Shown: piece after piece, positions 18,591 through 27,118 of the stretch
How positions within the stretch are numbered: position 1 is the first letter of the stretch
How the letters are laid out: every line of letters begins with the position of its first letter
Assembly (NCBI GenBank): GCA_963793095.1
Contig: CAWBYY010000002.1
Span: 434,001 to 498,000 of the forward strand
Reading direction: 5' to 3'
Length of the DNA: 64,000 nucleotides
Source of the DNA: CAVWDI01 sp963793095
GTDB lineage: Bacteria > Chloroflexota > Anaerolineae > Anaerolineales > UBA4823
The notes under the pieces: model-generated
The model's input: only the letters and a program-made list of their open reading frames with translations
The model's database searches: none
What the model was told of the DNA's origin: nothing
Made by a program: the position numbers and the translations under genes

Positions 18591-19523
18591 TTACCTTCCT
18601 GACTGGCGCTGTACTGCTGCGTATGCAGCCACCAGAAGGGGAACCAGGATTGCCGCGAATATCAGGTTCGGACCCGCAGCCGGGATGTACTCTCCCACGA
18701 TTGCGACCGGGAAAGAAAACCCGTTGATCCAGATATCCGATAACGCCGCAAACAGGATACCTAAAAGGTTGCCAAGCATACTCCAGACAACCGCGGCTGC
18801 GATTTCGATATTTTTCTTGAACAACAGGTATGCGATCAATACAAACACAAAACCGATTGCGATTGAAATGCCTGCTACCAGGCTGATCTGGGCATCGCCA
18901 AATATACCGGCTGGGACGTCAAAGAAGAGCATATTCTCAATCGTTGGCCAGGCGAAATAGATGAGGGTGGCCAGCAGGGCGATCACACCGCTGATGACCA
19001 GCACCCGGTCAATAGATTTTTTCTTGTCCGGGAAAAGCCAGACAAGACCGGAGATGAAACCGACCAGCCCGTTGCCGATGCTCCACTGGGGAGACAATCC
19101 AAACCCGGTTAACGCATCGCCGAACATGTTGCCCACCGCGCCGGTGAAAAAGCCGACAACCGGTCCAAAAGCGTACCCGAAGAACATCGGGATACAGATC
19201 GCGGGTCTCAACGCGACCTGGCTGACAGAGGGGACAGCGAAAACAGTGCCGTTAAACAGATATGAGAAGATCGCGTAAAGCGCAGCGCCGATGGCCATGT
19301 AAACAACCTCCCGCGTTCCAACTTCCCAGATATCATTTTCGCGGGTAAACCAGTAAACCGCAAACACGATCAGCATCCCTATGATCACAAATACGAATCG
19401 CATTAATGCGGTTTCATCTAGCTGCAGGCTTTCGTTCAAAGATCCTCCGACGTAGATGATCAAAGCAAAAAAGGCCAGAACAGCCAGCAGGAAAAGGATT
19501 ATATTACGCATTGTTTTGTCCAT
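18591..19523 (-). CDS. ECF transporter S component (substrate-binding membrane protein), substrate unknown
   Basis: The 310-residue protein starts at ATG 19523 behind AGGAG. About nine hydrophobic segments are visible. The central part has the S-component signature: AIGAALYAIFSYLFNGTV, then RPAICIPMFFGYAFGP and GFFTGAVGNMFGDALTG, followed by GNGLVGFISGLVWLF. At 310 residues it is longer than the usual 170-220. The extra length comes from two N-terminal helices and a C-terminal block of helices repeating the same style. The specific vitamin or metabolite is not predictable. Linkage to a SAM hydroxide adenosyltransferase hints at an adenosine, methionine or related compound. Confidence 0.85.
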   Translation of the reverse strand: MDKTMRNIILFLLAVLAFFALIIYVGGSLNESLQLDETALMRFVFVIIGMLIVFAVYWFTRENDIWEVGTREVVYMAIGAALYAIFSYLFNGTVFAVPSVSQVALRPAICIPMFFGYAFGPVVGFFTGAVGNMFGDALTGFGLSPQWSIGNGLVGFISGLVWLFPDKKKSIDRVLVISGVIALLATLIYFAWPTIENMLFFDVPAGIFGDAQISLVAGISIAIGFVFVLIAYLLFKKNIEIAAAVVWSMLGNLLGILFAALSDIWINGFSFPVAIVGEYIPAAGPNLIFAAILVPLLVAAYAAVQRQSGR

Positions 19524-19583
19524 TTTTTCTCCTAGACTTAGTAAGAATTTAATAATAATTGATTCTGGTTGTTTATATATAAC

Positions 19584-21218
19584 TCAAAAATGGGCCAGCG
19601 CTTCCGCCCGCATAAAGCGGTGTGTCTTTGGGTACATATCCAGGTTTGCCTGCAGCAGGGATGTCGGTACAACCCGGGAGGCCTTTAACAGTTCAAAATC
19701 GTTCAGGACCTCATGTGGAGGGCCATCAGCGATCAGCAGACCGTCATTCACCAAAAGCACCCGGTTGGAATAAATTACTGCCAGATCTGTGTCATGGGTG
19801 ATGAATAGAATCGCCTCAAAATTCGGAAGCTGCAGGATAGCATCCATAAAATCCATGTAATTTTTATAGTCCTGACCTGCAGTAGGTTCATCCATGACCA
19901 GGATCCGGGAGCGCATTGCAAGGACTGCGGCGATGCTTACTCTTTTCTGCTGCCCGAAGGAAAGCGCCAGCGGTGGGTCTTGTTCTCTTCCTTCCAGATT
20001 GACGATTTTTATTGCCTCTTTCACCTCCTTTTCTATCACTTGCGGGTCATGCCCCAGGTTTTTGGGTCCAAAGGAAAGCTCCTCTTTCACTGTTGGGGCG
20101 AACAGCATATGGCTGGGACTCTGGAAGACATAACCCAGTGTGCTTGCGATCTTTGCGACGCTGATCTTGTGGCTGTCCATGCCGTTTACCCAAACATGAC
20201 CCTGTTTTGGTTTCAATAACCCTATCGCATGCTTTACAAGGGTTGTTTTACCGGCGCCGTTCGGACCCAGAACAGCTATAACATCGCCCCGGTGGATATC
20301 CAGATTTATGTCCTTCAGGACCGGCATATTGCTTTGATACTCAAAACCCACGTTTTCGAAGCTGACCAGCGCAGGTTTTTCAGGCGTTGCCCTTTCACTG
20401 GTGTCCGCAGGTTCTGCGGGTGTAAAAATAACTTCTGCCGGGGGCGGGTTATCTGCCGCCCGCGAGATGATGACCGGCGCAGGCATCTTTATTTCAGTAT
20501 AATCCACCACTTTATTTAACCCCTCTACCGTTCCAAGGTAACGAAGTTCACCTTCTGCCATAAACATTACCCTGTCCGGATTGATATTCAGCACATCTTC
20601 AACCCGGTGCTCTACCAGCAAGACTGTCAGACCCTCATCTACCAGGCGCCGTACCAATGCAAGCGTACCCTGAGCGCTGGCCGGGTCAAGACTGGCCAGG
20701 GGTTCATCCAGAAGGAGAATGCTGGGGCGCATCGCCAGGATGCCGGCCAGCGCGATTTTCTGTTTCTCCCCGCCCGACAGGCTGAACGTCTCACGCTCGC
20801 GCAGTTCGAGTATGTTCAAGTATTCCAGCGCAATATCCACCCTTTCGATGATCTCTTCCCTCGGGAGATTCAGGTTCTCAAGACCGAAGGCGACCTCATT
20901 AATTACTCGGGTTCCAAGAATCTGCCTTTCAGGATCCTGAAGCACAGTCCCGACCATCTGTGAGATCTGGGCAAGTTTTAATTCACATGTTTCCTGGCCC
21001 ATCACCTTGATGGTCCCGTGCAATTCCCCTTTATAACTGCGCGGTGTCAGGCCGTTGATACACCTGATCAGGGTTGTTTTTCCAGACCCGCTGGCACCAG
21101 CCAGTAATACCAGTTCGCCGGGTGAGATTTCAAACGATATATCGCGGATTGCCAGTTCTTCCCGGTCGCGATAGCGGAATGAAAGATTATCTACATAAAT
21201 GGCGGGTTCCCGGATCAA
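19584..21218 (-). CDS. ecfA: ECF transporter ATPase, two EcfA domains fused
   Basis: The 544-residue protein starts at TTG 21218, one base after the upstream TGA, with GAGAGAGGGTGA serving as the ribosome-binding site. Domain 1 has Walker A GASGSGKTT (near 38), signature LSGGEKQKIALA and Walker B LLLDEPLASLDP. Domain 2 has Walker A GPNGAGKTT (near 317), signature LSFGQQKRVSIA (Phe in place of the first Gly) and Walker B LVMDEPTAGQD. A Pro-rich linker (about 252-280) joins the halves. Fusion of EcfA and EcfA' into one chain guarantees the heterodimer. It powers the S and T proteins encoded directly downstream. Confidence 0.92.
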   Translation of the reverse strand: MIREPAIYVDNLSFRYRDREELAIRDISFEISPGELVLLAGASGSGKTTLIRCINGLTPRSYKGELHGTIKVMGQETCELKLAQISQMVGTVLQDPERQILGTRVINEVAFGLENLNLPREEIIERVDIALEYLNILELRERETFSLSGGEKQKIALAGILAMRPSILLLDEPLASLDPASAQGTLALVRRLVDEGLTVLLVEHRVEDVLNINPDRVMFMAEGELRYLGTVEGLNKVVDYTEIKMPAPVIISRAADNPPPAEVIFTPAEPADTSERATPEKPALVSFENVGFEYQSNMPVLKDINLDIHRGDVIAVLGPNGAGKTTLVKHAIGLLKPKQGHVWVNGMDSHKISVAKIASTLGYVFQSPSHMLFAPTVKEELSFGPKNLGHDPQVIEKEVKEAIKIVNLEGREQDPPLALSFGQQKRVSIAAVLAMRSRILVMDEPTAGQDYKNYMDFMDAILQLPNFEAILFITHDTDLAVIYSNRVLLVNDGLLIADGPPHEVLNDFELLKASRVVPTSLLQANLDMYPKTHRFMRAEALAHF

Positions 21219-21219
21219 T

Positions 21220-22014
21220 TCACCCTCTCTCTATAAAGACTTCAAACATATCGCCAACATTGGCCTGCAAACGCTCGGCAGCACTGCCGTTGACAACCGA
21301 GACGATTAAATTCCCGGTGCTGCCGAACAGAGCCACCAGTTCGCCCTGATTTCCCTCACCAAATGTTTTGACTATCCGGTTGATCTCACAACCACAAAGG
21401 TGTACATTTAATACTTTTTTACCCTGGAGGTGTTCAATCCGGATGTTGGAGGAGATATTGCCAAAATGATCAATATGGATCACATCCCCTGTATATCCGT
21501 ATTTCTTCAGTATTGGTTCTGGAAATTCCAGACGGATGATATCCGTTATCCTTTCCCCCAGTTCATCAAGTGTGATGCCTATTGCCAGGTGGGCTGCGCA
21601 GGGGGCGAAGATGTCCCTTCCGTGAAAGACATCGCTGACCTGCGGCAGCCAGAACCCCGGCTTATTCAGATGGACAAAAGAAACTTTCAGATTCGAGGCC
21701 TCAACCAGTTTGAGAAGCATCGAAATTACCCCATTGTCCGGCCCTATGAAGTACTGGCCCCCAAGCTGAACGCCAATAGGACGGCGGTCGGTGCCAACTC
21801 CCGGATCGACAACCACAAGGTGGATGGTGCCGGTCGGGAAGAAAGGCGCGGAGCGTGAAAGTATAAGCGCCGCCTCAGGGATATTCTGTGGGCGGATATC
21901 GTGGCTGATATCGATCAGGTGGGTTTCTGGCGCGATATTGTGGATAACGCCCTTCATCGCGGCGACATTACCGTCTTTCAGTCCGAAGTCGGTCAGCAGG
22001 GTAATTAACGGCAT
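21220..22014 (-). CDS. SAM hydroxide adenosyltransferase (DUF62 family)
   Basis: The 264-residue protein matches the DUF62 family from its first residues: LITLLTDFGLKDGNVAAMKG with the catalytic Asp/His region, IDISHDI, and VVDPGVGTDRRPI, with the C-terminal domain binding adenine (GDVIHIDHFGNISSNI). Characterised members split S-adenosylmethionine with water into adenosine and methionine, and relatives are fluorinase and chlorinase. The halogenase-specific loop is not apparent here. It is the first gene of the ECF transporter operon and is separated from the ATPase by one base, so its activity is probably connected to the transported compound or to adenosine/methionine salvage (inference). 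Confidence 0.88.
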   Translation of the reverse strand: MPLITLLTDFGLKDGNVAAMKGVIHNIAPETHLIDISHDIRPQNIPEAALILSRSAPFFPTGTIHLVVVDPGVGTDRRPIGVQLGGQYFIGPDNGVISMLLKLVEASNLKVSFVHLNKPGFWLPQVSDVFHGRDIFAPCAAHLAIGITLDELGERITDIIRLEFPEPILKKYGYTGDVIHIDHFGNISSNIRIEHLQGKKVLNVHLCGCEINRIVKTFGEGNQGELVALFGSTGNLIVSVVNGSAAERLQANVGDMFEVFIERG

Positions 22015-22202
22015 TCTGTTATTTTAGCATCTAAAAGAGGAATAATCGGGGAAGATGGACATCGAACCAGTTGCCTCCCCTGGCATAACAAAGTCAATTG
22101 GATTGGTTTCATATATAATTGAGGAAAGCAGAGCATAGTTTTTCCAGGGCAGCCGGGTTGTTTCGGAAAAATTTGACACTATTACTTACAAAACGCATCT
22201 AA

Positions 22203-22832
22203 ATGTATAAGTCCAGCGGTTCTTCAACAGAACTTTCACTTGAATTACTTCGCAAAGGCGACAAATCCGAGTTTGCCCGGATGGTTGAGACCCACTCGGC
22301 TGTTGTTTATCGTCTGGCGCTGAAAATGCTTGGTGTAGAACAGGATGCTGAAGATGTGCTCCAGGAGACATTTATCAAAGCTTATAAAGCCCTTCCAAAT
22401 TTCGACGGGCGTTCAAGCTTGTCGACCTGGTTATACCGAATCGCTACCAACGAGGCATTGATGATACTGCGCAAGCGTAAGGGTAAAGCTGCCCCGCTTT
22501 CGATTGATGAACCCCTGGAAATGGCGCAAGGAGAAATGGAGCCGCTCCAAATTGTGGATTGGTGTTGTATGCCGGAAGAAGAACTGATGTCAGCCGAAAC
22601 CAGGCAGTACCTGAACGAGGCAGTTGAGATGCTGCCCCACAGCCTGCGGATGGTTTTTTTACTCAGAGATATAGAAGGTCTTTCGACTCGCGAAACAGCT
22701 GAGGTTTTAGAATTGAGTGAAACCGCGGTAAAAACCCGCCTGTCACGCGCCAGGTTGAGGCTCAGGGAGAATTTAACCGGTTATTTTCTGGACCGGATGG
22801 CGGAAACCATCCCGGCAAATGGGGGTGGATGA
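22203..22832 (+). CDS. RNA polymerase sigma factor, ECF subfamily
   Basis: The 209-residue protein has region 2 (AEDVLQETFIKAYKALPNF, then LSTWLYRIATNEAL) and region 4 (REDIEGLSTRETAEVLELSE-like helix-turn-helix, then VKTRLSRARLRL), with no region 3 or 1.1. It directs RNA polymerase to stress promoters. The anti-sigma gene overlaps its stop by four bases, the usual arrangement for a sigma/anti-sigma pair. No ribosome-binding site is visible before ATG 22203. A TTGACA at 22173 has no matching -10, so the promoter is undefined. Downstream redox genes (zinc ribbon, disulfide oxidoreductase, OsmC) suggest a thiol-oxidation regulon. Confidence 0.92.
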   Translation: MYKSSGSSTELSLELLRKGDKSEFARMVETHSAVVYRLALKMLGVEQDAEDVLQETFIKAYKALPNFDGRSSLSTWLYRIATNEALMILRKRKGKAAPLSIDEPLEMAQGEMEPLQIVDWCCMPEEELMSAETRQYLNEAVEMLPHSLRMVFLLRDIEGLSTRETAEVLELSETAVKTRLSRARLRLRENLTGYFLDRMAETIPANGGG

Positions 22833-23086
22833 TGATGAAGAAAAGCCATAACTGCCGGCACCTGCTCAATTCTCTGTCAGATTATATTGATGGTGAGCTA
22901 AACCAGTCAATATGCGATGAGATTGACCGCCATCTGAAGGACTGTGAAGATTGCAGGGTTGTTGTCAATACACTCGAGAAAACTGTATATCTTTACCATG
23001 AAACTGCCCATCAGCAGGAGTTACCAGTTGATGTAAAAAAGCGGTTGTATAAAAAACTGGAACTGGAAGACTATCTGAAAGGTTAA
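22829..23086 (+). CDS. zinc-binding anti-sigma factor
   Basis: This 85-residue protein begins with the ZAS domain: CRHLLNSLSDYIDGEL followed by HLKDCEDCRVVV, giving the HxxxCxxC zinc motif plus an upstream Cys/His. The ATG overlaps the sigma-factor stop (ATGA type), so the two are translationally coupled. It is soluble, lacking a membrane helix, like RsrA-type redox-responsive anti-sigma factors, which release sigma when the zinc cysteines are oxidised. Direct redox sensing here is an inference. Confidence 0.88.
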   Translation: MMMKKSHNCRHLLNSLSDYIDGELNQSICDEIDRHLKDCEDCRVVVNTLEKTVYLYHETAHQQELPVDVKKRLYKKLELEDYLKG

Positions 23087-23117
23087 CAGGTCGCTATGAT
23101 TTGGAGGGGAATTAGAA

Positions 23118-23240
23118 ATGGGAGTTATTTTATTCTGTTATATTGAAAATTCCATCCAAAGATTCCTTCTTAATCCTATTGTCACATTTACTGAGCAGGC
23201 ACTTGTCGATAACCTCTCAGGAGGAATAGCTCTGCTGTAA
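23118..23240 (+). CDS. possible small protein (40 aa)
   Basis: A 40-codon frame begins at ATG 23118, nine bases after GGAGGGG, and ends at TAA 23240. The product (MGVILFCYIENSIQRFLLNP at its start) has a hydrophobic N-terminus. The ribosome-binding site is the only positive sign. A chance frame in this 257-base gap between the anti-sigma and zinc-ribbon genes is about as likely. Confidence 0.25.
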   Translation: MGVILFCYIENSIQRFLLNPIVTFTEQALVDNLSGGIALL

Positions 23241-23343
23241 CCTTTAATCAGTAATATCATCTAAGGTAAAAGCGTCACAGGAAAAACCGGGATATTTTTG
23301 TTGAATTACAAAACACACATTTATACATTTCAGGCTGCAGAAA

Positions 23344-23628
23344 GTGGATTTTAAAGAAGGAAATGTGACCGCAGATTTAAATTTTGCCGGGCAAAAACCA
23401 CTGCAGCCCATAAACGGGAAAATTCGGGATGGTTGGACCAGGAATGACCGTGAATTGTACCTTGCTCTGGGGATGGAACTCCCGGTAATGAAAGGATCGG
23501 GCGGGATCCCGGAGATACGGGCTGGCAGCACCTGCCCGAAATGCGGCCAGACTCAACTGGAATACAACGGGCTCCTGAACCTGGCCTGTAAAAATTGCGG
23601 CTATTCCCTTGGGGGCTGTTTTACCTGA
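23344..23628 (+). CDS. small zinc-ribbon protein
   Basis: The frame starts at GTG 23344 and gives 94 residues. The last 35 contain two CxxC knuckles (CPKCGQTQLEY and CKNCGYSLGGCF), a zinc ribbon like those at the tail of class II ribonucleotide reductases and of many small regulators. The N-terminal 55 residues are hydrophilic and unfamiliar. No good ribosome-binding site precedes the GTG, and a start at an internal ATG near 23473 is possible. It lies just before a disulfide oxidoreductase and OsmC gene, so it probably belongs to the same redox group. Confidence 0.6.
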   Translation: MDFKEGNVTADLNFAGQKPLQPINGKIRDGWTRNDRELYLALGMELPVMKGSGGIPEIRAGSTCPKCGQTQLEYNGLLNLACKNCGYSLGGCFT

Positions 23629-23687
23629 TAGAAAGATACACCGGTCCCGTGAGGATCGTGGAAACAGGAACTAGGAGAGTTTAACAG

Positions 23688-24353
23688 ATGGAAACAAGGT
23701 TGTTGAATGAAGATATCCAGACCCAGGTAGAAAAGGCTCTGGAAAACATGGAAAAACAGGTGGATATCCTGTTTTTTGGAACCCGGGAGGAATGTGAATA
23801 CTGCGGCGATACGCTTCAACTTGTAGGTGAAGTAGCTGGGCTTTCGGATAAACTGGGGTTTGCCGTTTATGACATAGCTGATAACCCGGCTGTCGCCCGT
23901 GAATATAATATCGATAAAACACCCGGGCTTGTTATCGCAGGGAGAGATGCAGACAGGTTGCTTGATTACGGTGTGCGATTTGCAGGGATACCATCCGGGC
24001 ATGAATTCAGTTCTTTCATTGAGGCTTTGATCCTGGTATCTGGCCGTGATTCCAGATTGAGTGGTGAAACTCGCCGACAGTTACACGAAATAAAGGAACC
24101 TGTCCTGCTGCAGGTGTTCGTAACCCCGACCTGCCCTTACTGTCCGCGTGCGGTTGTCACAGCTTACCAGATGGCTCTTGAGAGCGAGATGGTGCAGGCA
24201 GAAATGGTTGAAGCGATGGAATTTCCGGAACTTTCTCAGCGGTTTGGCGTCAGCGGGGTTCCCCAGACCACAATCAATTCCGGCGCTGGTACAGTAGTCG
24301 GGGCAGTGCCCGAACAACAGCTTTTGACCGAAATTCTAACTGCGCTGGCATAA
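23688..24353 (+). CDS. protein disulfide oxidoreductase (tandem thioredoxin folds)
   Basis: The 221-residue protein contains two glutaredoxin/thioredoxin folds. The first has a CEYC site (about residues 44-47) and a cis-Pro segment IDKTPGLVI (near 81). The second has CPYC (near 146) in FVTPTCPYCPRAVV and the cis-Pro segment VSGVPQTTIN (near 195). This matches the PDO family of thermophiles and anaerobes, which forms or reduces protein disulfides and can take electrons from thioredoxin reductase. It is followed 13 bases later by OsmC, and it sits downstream of a possible redox-controlled sigma factor. Confidence 0.88.
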   Translation: METRLLNEDIQTQVEKALENMEKQVDILFFGTREECEYCGDTLQLVGEVAGLSDKLGFAVYDIADNPAVAREYNIDKTPGLVIAGRDADRLLDYGVRFAGIPSGHEFSSFIEALILVSGRDSRLSGETRRQLHEIKEPVLLQVFVTPTCPYCPRAVVTAYQMALESEMVQAEMVEAMEFPELSQRFGVSGVPQTTINSGAGTVVGAVPEQQLLTEILTALA

Positions 24354-24366
24354 TGGGAAATCAGGA

Positions 24367-24849
24367 ATGGATGCGAAAGTAATCTGGAAAGAAAAACTTG
24401 CTTTTGACGGCACAGCCGATAGTGGATACAGCCTACCGCTGGATGGAAGTCGAAGTGCTGGAGGGGATGAGAATGGATTCCGCCCTATGGAATTATTTGC
24501 AATTGGACTGGCGGGTTGCACAGGGATGGATGTCGTTTCCATTATGCGAAAGAAACGACAGGAGATTACCGCTTTTGAGGTCAGGGTTCACGTAGACAGG
24601 GCAAAGGAATACCCAACCGTCTTTACAAAAGCGGTTGTAGAGTACCTGGTGACCGGGGTTAGGGTGGATCAGGAAGCCTTGGTGCGCTCGGTTGAACTAT
24701 CCGCGACGCGCTACTGCCCTGCTCAGGCTATGCTTGGAAAGATCATGCCGATCGAACTCTCTTATACAATATTTGAAGATCAGGGCGAAGAGTCTCCTCT
24801 CCGTGTTGTTAGCGGGGTATATCAACCTCAGATAGAAATTGAAGGATAG
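24367..24849 (+). CDS. OsmC/Ohr-family peroxide-detoxifying protein
   Basis: This 160-residue protein has the OsmC fold markers: PMELFAIGLAGCTGMDVV carrying the first active-site Cys (near residue 54) and ATRYCPAQAMLGK with the second Cys (near 118), 64 residues apart. OsmC-like proteins reduce organic hydroperoxides using dithiol donors. Co-transcription with the disulfide oxidoreductase gives it an obvious reductant candidate. It closes the plus-strand stress island and faces the MFS gene on the other strand. Confidence 0.88.
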   Translation: MDAKVIWKEKLAFDGTADSGYSLPLDGSRSAGGDENGFRPMELFAIGLAGCTGMDVVSIMRKKRQEITAFEVRVHVDRAKEYPTVFTKAVVEYLVTGVRVDQEALVRSVELSATRYCPAQAMLGKIMPIELSYTIFEDQGEESPLRVVSGVYQPQIEIEG

Positions 24850-24878
24850 AAATATTCACCTTGTAATACTGTGTGCGA

Positions 24879-24940
24879 AGGAGATAGACTAGTTAGGTGA
24901 AATGAAATTCACTATCTCCTGGCCATTACGCCAGCCTATT
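24879..24940. terminator. inverted repeats between convergent osmC-like and MFS genes
   Basis: A nine-base stem (AGGAGATAG at 24879-24887, complement at 24912-24920) encloses a smaller GTGAA/TTCAC stem. It is followed by a five-base CTGGC/GCCAG hairpin (24919-24934) and then CCTATTTTAT on the plus strand. The last hairpin plus T-rich tail fits a weak intrinsic terminator for the plus-strand genes. Which stem forms is uncertain. Confidence 0.45.
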
Positions 24941-26308
24941 TTATGTTGTGGAGGGTGCTAACTCCGGGTCGGCTTCAGCCTGGGTATCATAATCAGGCAT
25001 GATAATCTCAATATCCCGGATTGCAGGTGTCGCATAACCCCAAATCGCGACCAGTAACCCTCCGATCCCTCCCAGAATGAAAATGAAAGACATTCCTGCG
25101 CCGGGGCTGTCGCCGACCAGTGGGTACACTGCCTGTGCGAATGCACCTCCAGATTGGATGGCTGGCTCCATAATAAAATCGGCCAGCGGACCGGCGATCA
25201 GCATTGCTAGAGGGGTGACAAACCAGGCGATCAGCCGCCGGATTGAAAAAACCCGTCCCTGGACGTCTGGCGCTACTTTGGCTTGCCAGATCGCTTGGTT
25301 GGAACCGTTTAAAATCGGCACGATAAAACCGGCAATTAAGCTGGCAACTGCCCATACAGGCAGGCTCTGCCCCAGACCCATCAGAATTGAACCAAACAGG
25401 CTAGATAGCGCCCACCCCCCCAGGACACCGTGAATTTTCGGAGTGGGTCCACCCCAGGCGCTCATCACAATGCCGCCGATCAAGCCTCCCGCAGCTCCAA
25501 CAGAACTTATCGTGCCATATGTGATTTCGTTGTTGTTGGTATGGGCAAGGATCATCGGCGCAATGATAGCAAGCGGGATGCCGGTAATAAAATTTCCCAG
25601 CATGAACACAATTTGCAGCCCTAGCAGACTGGGTCTTTTGAGAATATACGAGAATCCAAACACCGATTCTTTCCACAGGCTGCCGTGTGCTTCCTGCCCG
25701 ACCTGGCTGGTTTCCGGTTGGGGGACATCAACTATCAGCAGGGCTGCGATGGCGAAGATAAAGGTGGCAATGTCAGCCAGCAGAATGCCTGCCAGTCCGA
25801 TGAAACCCAGCAGTGCGCCTGCCAGCAGGGGTGCGAAAATGCCGGAACCGGTTTCCGCCAGCGACATTAAACCGTTGGCGCGCCCGTACTGCTCTTTGGG
25901 AAGCATAGTGGTAATCGCGGCGGAAAATGCCGGCCACTGGAACGCCTGGAATGCCCCTGAAAACGCCCCGGCGATGTACAGGTGCCAGATTTCAAGTTTT
26001 CCGGAAAGGTAAAGTGTCAGGATGACGATGGTCGCTAATCCGGAGGCCAGGTCACTGATTATCATCATGAATTTACGGTTTGACCGGTCAACCAGCGCGC
26101 CGGCGACCGGACTGATTATCAGCAATGGGGTTACAAAGAAGAATCCAACCAGAGCGAGTGCAGTGGCGGACCCGGTGATTTCGTATGCCCAGATTGTCAA
26201 TCCAAACAGCGACATGCTGGTGCCCAGAAGTGATATAACCTGTCCAATCCAGAAGGACAGGAAACCGGGCATTCCAGTGAGCATTCGGATTGGCCTTAAG
26301 ATTGGCAT
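24941..26308 (-). CDS. MFS exporter (MFS_3/EntS-like)
   Basis: The 455-residue protein has twelve predicted helices and the major-facilitator loop between helices 2 and 3, here GALVDRSNRKFMMI (near 68-81). The start FLSFWIGQVISLLGTSMS is typical of MFS_3 drug or siderophore exporters such as EntS and macrolide efflux proteins. Substrate unknown. It is the last gene of an operon with a SHOCT-domain protein (stop six bases before) and a DUF2089 regulator, which suggests that the regulator senses the exported compound. Confidence 0.88.
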   Translation of the reverse strand: MPILRPIRMLTGMPGFLSFWIGQVISLLGTSMSLFGLTIWAYEITGSATALALVGFFFVTPLLIISPVAGALVDRSNRKFMMIISDLASGLATIVILTLYLSGKLEIWHLYIAGAFSGAFQAFQWPAFSAAITTMLPKEQYGRANGLMSLAETGSGIFAPLLAGALLGFIGLAGILLADIATFIFAIAALLIVDVPQPETSQVGQEAHGSLWKESVFGFSYILKRPSLLGLQIVFMLGNFITGIPLAIIAPMILAHTNNNEITYGTISSVGAAGGLIGGIVMSAWGGPTPKIHGVLGGWALSSLFGSILMGLGQSLPVWAVASLIAGFIVPILNGSNQAIWQAKVAPDVQGRVFSIRRLIAWFVTPLAMLIAGPLADFIMEPAIQSGGAFAQAVYPLVGDSPGAGMSFIFILGGIGGLLVAIWGYATPAIRDIEIIMPDYDTQAEADPELAPSTT

Positions 26309-26314
26309 GCCGCC

Positions 26315-26689
26315 TCAGTCGATGAAAATCTCGACGTGCTCGCCGTCTTCCTCATCGATCACATCGATCAGCTTACCGTCCACCCCGGCTTTTATGGAGT
26401 CAAGCAATTTGTCGAATGCCACATCCGGCACATAATGGGATGCGATATTTAAACCCGCACCTACCAACCCGAGCGGAAGGTTGACAGTGGCTTTCGGTTT
26501 TCCCGTATGCATATCGGTTACACGAACTCGCAGGGTCCGGCTGTCTGAGGCTGATTTTACCGATTTTGGTTTCTCCCTTTCCTTTTGGTTTTCGTCCAGC
26601 GCTGACAGAAGTTGCGCGCCCTGCTCTGCGTTGATTTTTCCCTCATTTACCATTCTTAAGATCCTTAAACGCTCTTCATTTGTGGTCAT
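26315..26689 (-). CDS. SHOCT-like domain protein (YvlB N-terminal type)
   Basis: ATG 26689 follows AAGGAG. The first 30 residues (EERLRILRMVNEGKINAEQGAQLLSAL) form the SHOCT-like helical hairpin found at the start of YvlB/LiaX-type proteins. A short charged linker follows, then a beta-rich C-terminal part (LRVRVTDMHTGKPKATVNLP) like the DUF4097-associated domain. The same hairpin motif is at the C-terminus of the DUF2089 protein encoded upstream, so the two may interact. Such proteins are linked to envelope stress and exporters in Firmicutes; here the function is not established. Confidence 0.75.
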   Translation of the reverse strand: MTTNEERLRILRMVNEGKINAEQGAQLLSALDENQKEREKPKSVKSASDSRTLRVRVTDMHTGKPKATVNLPLGLVGAGLNIASHYVPDVAFDKLLDSIKAGVDGKLIDVIDEEDGEHVEIFID

Positions 26690-26718
26690 ATCTGAACTCC
26701 TTATTATATTTGTTTATA

Positions 26719-27105
26719 TCAAACAGTGAATTCTTTTAACATTTGAATGGCTTCATCCACGTTGATCAATCCTTCATCAAGATCTTCGAGGATCCGCTGC
26801 CTTTCCTCTTCCGTAGGCACCTGAATCCCGTCGCTGACGCCGGGTTCATAGCCGAGTGCGCGGATGATTTCGTGTAATCGGCTGCGAATGGTCGGGTAAG
26901 AAAGACCGATCTCGCCTTCCATGCGCGAGATTTTCCCTTCACAACGCACAAAAGTCTCCACGAAATTTAACTGCTCTTTATTCAGCTGGCTGAACGGACC
27001 TCCAGCGAAACGGCTTTCAATGGTAGTGTCGCAGTCAGCGCAGGTGAAGCGGGTTATTATAATAACCCCGCCGCAAATAGGGCATTCTGCCGGCATTTCT
27101 TTCAA
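26719..27105 (-). CDS. DUF2089-family regulator (zinc ribbon, HTH, SHOCT)
   Basis: The 128-residue protein starts at TTG 27105 with GAGGAGG six bases before it. It has a zinc ribbon (CPICGG near 8, CADCDT near 22), a helix-turn-helix (FVETFVRCEGKISRMEGEIG, then SYPTIRSRLHEII) and a C-terminal SHOCT-like hairpin (EERQRILEDLDEGLINVDEA). This is the DUF2089 architecture, thought to regulate neighbouring genes. It heads an operon with the SHOCT protein and the MFS exporter. Inverted repeats on either side of its promoter support autoregulation. Confidence 0.85.
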   Translation of the reverse strand: MKEMPAECPICGGVIIITRFTCADCDTTIESRFAGGPFSQLNKEQLNFVETFVRCEGKISRMEGEIGLSYPTIRSRLHEIIRALGYEPGVSDGIQVPTEEERQRILEDLDEGLINVDEAIQMLKEFTV

Positions 27106-27118
27106 AGTTCACCTCCTC

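Noticed and set aside
23601..24002. 133-codon minus-strand frame over the disulfide oxidoreductase
   Set aside because: Lies opposite the CEYC thioredoxin domain and has no family features.
25443..26012. 189-codon plus-strand frame inside the MFS gene
   Set aside because: Shadow of a membrane protein on the other strand; Pro/Ala/Ile composition without motifs.
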